Notes under the pieces: generated by a model
Database searches by the model: none
Told to the model about the DNA's origin: nothing
The model's input: the letters and a program-made list of their open reading frames with translations, nothing else
Position numbers and translations under genes: made by a program
Source of the DNA: Zanthoxylum bungeanum
Taxonomy: Eukaryota; Streptophyta; Magnoliopsida; Sapindales; Rutaceae
DNA: 64,000 nt
Direction of reading: 5' to 3'
NCBI GenBank assembly: GCA_019454045.1
Contig: SKCR01021386.1
Location: 1 to 64,000 of the forward strand
Part shown: in pieces, positions 59,330 to 64,000 of the stretch
Numbering within the stretch: the first letter of the stretch is position 1
How the letters are laid out: every line of letters starts with the position of its first letter

Positions 59330-60020
59330 AATTAATCATTATTAGGTTTTTATGTTAAAAAAAAATCAAAATAACTCATTTTGGACGAAATTCTCCTCCT
59401 TCCCCAAATTCAATTCTCTCTCTCTCGATGTGTTGTAATTTCTCTGTCAAAAATTCTCTTTATATTTCACTTCTGTCATCCACTCCAAAACTCTCAACAC
59501 AACTCATTCTCTTAAAATTAACCTAAATATGTAAGATTTTATTAAAAATTATAGGTAGTAACATAGCACAAAAAATTTCGATAATTTCTCAATATTAGGT
59601 GAGCGTGCACCATGGCTGTGCGATGAGTATGCGACGACACCCATCGCACACCCATCACACACTAAAATGGTGATGTTAATAGATCATAGTTCATCATTAT
59701 TAGGTTTTTATGTTAAAATTAACAAAAATAATTCATTTTGGACGAAATTCTCCTTCTCCAAATTCAATTCTCTCTGTGTGTGTTGTAATTTCTCTATCAA
59801 AAATTATCTTTATATTTCACTTCTATCATCCACTCCAAAACTCTCAACACAACTTGTTCTGTTAAAATTAGCTATAACAATGAAGGCAATAGTATATGTA
59901 GAATAATGGGATTAAATATGTAAGATTTTATTAAAAAATTATACGTAAAATAGAGCACAAAAAGTATTCGATAAAATGTCAATCTTAGGTGAGTGTGTGA
60001 TGGGTGCGCGATGGGTGTTA
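59330..60020. repeat. Local tandem duplication of about 350 bp (copy B)
   Basis: Two units begin ttaggtttttatgttaaa at about 59344 and 59700 and share the stretch through ctctcaacacaactc. Each ends with a partly palindromic gatgggtg/cacccatc section. Copy A has one unit at 21030-21440. The 85-codon ORF within (20990, 59667) is not conserved enough to call. Confidence 0.75.
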
Positions 60021-60600
60021 TCGCATACTCATCGCACAGCCATTGTTCTTTATTGTGGTTTGTTGACTAGAAGGAGAGTTTGTTTCAAGAATAACTTTGT
60101 CCAAACTGGGTTTATTTGGCTAGTTGGGTTATAAAAATATAATTAAAATTAATTGACACACACTAATGGGTAGGCTAAAAATCACATTCTTTAATTCATT
60201 TGTAAGAATATAGATATATATTCTCTCATTATCTCAAAAGTTTTACGTGCAAAATACACGTACTGAGAAATTCTGAAGAAATTTCTACAACCAAATTCTT
60301 ATCGCTAATGCTTTTGCAAAGGTTACATTAGGAATAATCAACAGACACGATTGATTGGGCCTTAAAATTTAGACTAAAATTAGGATTTTAAATCTAAAGA
60401 CAATTCAATTTTTAAAGGATAATATGATTTTTATTTTTTTATCATTTATGGATAATATCCCTATTTTAATAACCCTCAGGACAGCCTCAGTGTTTTTGGA
60501 TGAAACATATGCCATGGAATTTGTCTAGATTTATACTTGAAATTAATTATTTTGCAGCCAGGTTCTGACCAATTTGGGAGTTTCGGCTATGGCTATCTAC
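60021..60600. other. Duplicated intergenic sequence (copy B)
   Basis: Matches copy A parts of 21330-22620, with a deletion of several hundred bases relative to A near 60130 and another near 60275. It ends at the CACTA terminus. Confidence 0.55.
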
Positions 60601-61745
60601 CACTACAAGAAAACAGTGAGTTAGCGACGGAAAAATCCGTTCGAAATATTTGTTTCTATTTCTATCGTCGCCAAATAAATAGCGATGGAATAATTTTTTC
60701 TGTCTCTAAATTTAGCGATGGAATATATTATGTCTCTAATTAGTGACGAAAAATCTGTAACTAATTAGAGACGCAGTTGCTATGGTTTATTTTCCCTCTC
60801 TAAGTAGCGACGGAAATTCTGTCTCTAACTAGAGATGAAAAAATCCGTCGCTAATTAGAAATGGAAAATTCGTCTCTAATTAGAGAGGGAAAATTGCGTT
60901 TCTAAATCTGTCTCTAATTAGAAACGGAAAGTCTGTTTCTAATTTGAGACAGAAATTTTAGTTTCTATTTAGTGACGGATTTTGCGTCTCTAAATTGAAA
61001 TGGAAATTTCCGTTACTAATTACGTAGGGAAATTTCTTATAAAATTTTTGTTTTTTTAATTTTTAAAGAAATTATTTTATTTTAAATAATATTATTAATA
61101 TTAGTAAAATTATAAAATAAATATATTAATTACTTAAATTATAAAATAAACAAAACAAATAGTAAAATTAAAATTTTATTATATAAATGTTATAATGTTT
61201 TAAAAAGTAAAATATAATATATATATATATATAAATTAATCATCATTATCTCTCTTCTCACAATTAGTCGGATGATAAGGTGGACCTGAAGAGGAAGGCT
61301 GTGAACTCAAGTCTCTCATCATCCGAAAATACCGCTCCATGATCTCTACCATCTTCTGTTTGAGATCAATCATTTCTTCATTCCTCTTCCCCTGCTCTTC
61401 CTCTAGTCAGTGCATCTCTTCATTTCTCTTTTGTTGCTCTTCATCCAGTAGTTGTTGTATAGTCTGCATCTCAATCCTAACTCGTTCTTATACCCGCTGC
61501 TTAAATATATCATCAAAAGTCGTACCGTAATATGATCTACTTGAGCTGCGTAACGATTCTGGATATGAAAGCGATGCAAGAGAGCCGAAACCGTACACTC
61601 GGCGTTTCTTAGTATCCACTCCAACAACATCTCAGTATAGACGATTGGTGTCGAGTTGAGTCTCAGGCTCACTAGACTCCTCTGAAAACTGATATGCAAT
61701 CGCTATCATTTGCTCCACCACAGCCTACCATTGATAAAAATATAT
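60601..61745 (-). mobile_element. CACTA (En/Spm) transposon fragment, copy B only
   Basis: Starts CACTACAAGAAAAC, the standard plant CACTA terminus, followed by about 400 bp of subterminal repeats (agcgacggaaa, gtctctaattag) in both orientations. A transposase exon lies inside. No opposite terminus (ttttcttgtagtg) occurs before the copy A-like sequence resumes near 61758, so the far end is lost, with some host sequence. Copy A lacks it near 22640. Confidence 0.85.
61236..61724 (-). pseudogene. CACTA transposase C-terminal exon
   Basis: On the minus strand, after a splice-acceptor-like ggtag at 61725-61729, the frame gives the DVVGVDTKKRRVYGFGSLAS motif typical of the plant En/Spm transposase_24 / Ptta region, then a Glu/Gln-rich coiled coil (two EEQ-KRNEEM repeats) and a stop at 61236-61238. 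In-frame stops near 61640, 61485 and 61409 disrupt it. Upstream exons and the DDE core are absent. Confidence 0.75.
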
Positions 61746-61981
61746 ATAAGAAAGCAACAGAACAAAACTGATCTCAAAAGTCTAGAGTTGGGTTTGGATT
61801 TGAAGTGCCCATATGTACTGTAAAGAAGCTTTTGATGATATTTGAAAGTTGAAACCCATAAGTTTATTATCTCATCAACTTTCAATAATCACTTTTATTG
61901 AAGGATGGATAGGTTTAAAGTATATTATTCACATATATTTTATAAATGAATTTGGATTTAATACTGAGTAGAACTTTACAC

Positions 61982-62356
61982 TATGCATGATAATAGGTCG
62001 GATCAGGTCTAATTTTTGAGAATGCTGGCCCGAACTCGGCCAACAAAAAAAACTCGAGCTCGGGAAAATCCTGACTGGGCTCGGGCACTGGCTTTTTCGG
62101 CCCGGTTTTTTTTTCAATTTTTATAAAATTAATAATAATCAAAATCTTATACTAAAATATATCAACAAAAATAGAGTATCAATTCCTCAAAAATATATGC
62201 ATCAACCGAAAAACCAAAAATCTATTAACTAAATAATTTTTTTATTTTTATTTATTTTTGAACAGGATCGGGATTTTTAATGCGCGCCCGGTCTAGGCTT
62301 TTCAAACATCGGGCCTGGCATTCCGGATCGGGCCGCGAGGTAAATTGCCATCCCCA
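61982..62356. mobile_element. hAT-type MITE, 375 bp, pre-duplication (copy B)
   Basis: Target-site copies ctttacac at 61974-61981 and 62357-62364. Ends TATGCATGATAATAGG and, inverted, TGGGGATGGCAATTT. It is intact here and split in copy A (22901-30857). Confidence 0.82.
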
Positions 62357-63159
62357 CTTTACACTAAGATTTTTTTTAAAAAAAAATTATGATGTATATT
62401 TATTGGATAATAATTTATATGTAACTTAGATCCAAATTCTTCATGAGTATCTAGTTTTTAGACTCAATTTTCTAATTTTTAATATAGTTAATTAAGAAGT
62501 GATGGCTAATGAGATAATTTTAGATTTCAAATAATGATTCTCAAGTTAGATTTTTACCTTTTTTTTTAAAAAAAAAGCCTACTCAAAAGTGGTAATGGTT
62601 TAAGTAAGTCTCATGTTTTAAAATCTGGATCAGTGATATAAAATATTTAATGGATCGTTGGTTCGATCGGTTGAATCTGTAAAAACGGATAACGTCATAA
62701 ATAATTTTAATTAAAATATAAAAAAATATCAATTTTTTATTTTTGATTTAAAAAATTAAGAACCAGTCCGATTTACCGATTTTTTAGAGGTCTGATTTTT
62801 AGTGTTTAATAGGTTAGGTCGACCCGACCACCGATTCGATCCTTGTGGAACTAGGGACCAGAAGCAGACCAGACGGTTCTGGTTCATTTTTTTTAAAAAA
62901 ATATAATTTAAAATTTTAAAAATTAATTTTAAAAAATAGAAATTAAAAACTTAAATTACTAATTTGAATTTTTATTACTTTAAATTAAAAACGTAAATTA
63001 AAAATAAAATAAAAGAGCTTGAACTTAAATTTATAAAAACTTAAGTTGCATGTGTATCCTATTAGGGTGAGAATAATCAAAGTTCATGTAATTTCATTAT
63101 ATTTTTAAATCGTTAACCCCATTATAATTATTTACTCATCATCATTATATATTTTTGTT
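62357..63159. other. Duplicated intergenic sequence (copy B)
   Basis: Matches copy A 30858-31640, including an old ggttcgatcgg-rich stretch near 62650-62890. No gene. Confidence 0.6.
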
Positions 63160-64000
63160 ATTGATCTTTCAACTCACGTTCCGCTTACAGATGCATTGTC
63201 GAACAAGTCTTCAAAATCATTGGGGGCATCTTCTTATTGTCTTAGATCAGCTCCGGTCTAATCATCGACACATGGTATTGTTTCTAAGGTGCTTGGATGT
63301 AATGAAGATTGTCTCGCTTCCAAAATATTATCTCCTAAGCTAAAGGCTTGTTCAACCGCAACGGTGGAAACAAGTGCTGCCAGCAGTTCTATAGTAATAA
63401 TCGATAAAACATTATAGATATTTTGATGTATGTTCCACCAGTCAAGTACTTGAAAATTTTCACCTACAAAACTTTTAGCAGGAAACTCGAAATTTATTGA
63501 TAAATAATTATCTAATTCCATATTGTAAGTCGTGATTTCCTTTTATTTTTTATTTCGTTATAGTAACCAACGATCATATATGCTAACTCTTGAATGTTGT
63601 ACGGGTTCGCTACTAGATTTTCCTACTGATTGCAAGTTGTATTTACCGACATAATTGTTAAATAATCTATTAAATTATTTTTTACTTCATTTATTATTTT
63701 TCTAACATTAATTTCATCATCAATTCCTAAAAAATCATAGTAAGTTTGTAAGCCACCATTCAAACCTTCTAATTTAAATTCAGAATCAAAAAAGTGTACC
63801 TCTACTAGATGAAGTGTACTTGTCCATTTGAATTTTGTGTTATATCAAGTCTGATTTCAACGGCATCGTGTCTATCCAAGTGATTGTTTATATTGTCATA
63901 AACGCCAATAAATTTATAAGATACACCACAATAGTAACATATTGCTCTTGAACCTTTATTTTCAGTTTCGGCTAAATGAAAATGAATTTTGAAAATATCA
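63160..64000 (-). pseudogene. hAT transposase remnant (copy B), runs off window
   Basis: The best part is the C-terminal dimerisation domain at 63258-63521 (minus): an 87-codon open frame with ELDNYL, FQVLDWW, LLAALVSTVAVEQAFS and LEARQSSL, the standard hAT C-terminal pattern. Further upstream on the minus strand (to 64000) the DUF4413-like region (YYDFLGIDDEINVRK near 63730) is present but broken by stops. It is better preserved in the dimerisation domain than copy A. Confidence 0.85.

Overview
This window is nuclear DNA from a flowering plant, almost certainly a eudicot. It is AT-rich, nearly free of host protein-coding genes, and packed with Ty1/copia and Ty3/gypsy LTR retrotransposons, tRNA-derived SINEs, hAT-type MITEs and a CACTA fragment. 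It also carries microRNA hairpins of the miR390/391/4376/3627 superfamily. I cannot name the species.

The main structural fact is a direct (tandem) segmental duplication of about 31 kb. Copy A is visible from 3412 to about 32570, and its true left edge lies before the window. Copy B runs from about 34340 to the window end. The copies are collinear: 3412 matches 34704, 10356 matches 37447/45556, 17497 matches 49941, 19485 matches 56766, and 31650 matches 63180. Each copy has collected its own mobile elements, and for several of them the other copy preserves the empty site.

Copy A, in order: the 3' part of a copia element (1-3411) inserted into an RNase H-like gene remnant; an N-terminally truncated AATP1/BCS1-type AAA-ATPase (4352-5398), whose whole block is missing from copy B; a SINE (6142-6327); a 2.1-kb solo LTR (7624-9708); a second LTR-like block (10489-11942); a solo LTR with a 0.9-kb hAT MITE inside it (12845-14785); two tandem plus-strand MIR hairpins (17497-17583, 17681-17794) and one minus-strand hairpin (about 19407-19520); an old MITE split by an LTR-type insertion that is itself split by a 4.7-kb GAG-only retrotransposon full of tandem repeats (24580-29324); and a broken hAT transposase.

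Copy B, in order: the longer version of the RNase H remnant (34343-34981); a 560-bp hAT MITE; an 8.1-kb minus-strand copia element with a further 4.3-kb non-coding block inside it; the same two plus-strand MIR hairpins (49941-50027, 50125-50242); a 4.8-kb copia element with three LTRs (51172-56007); the third MIR hairpin (about 56694-56801) beside a CT tract that is ten times longer than in copy A; a 720-bp hAT MITE; a SINE; a CACTA fragment; and the second copy of the hAT transposase, which runs off the window.

The sequences most likely to be functional for the host are the MIR hairpins, which keep arm pairing and, for the two tandem hairpins, an unchanged mature segment in both copies. The AAA-ATPase has an intact AAA core but no recognisable N-terminal ASD domain. 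Everything else coding-like is transposon-derived and damaged by stops, frameshifts or internal deletions.
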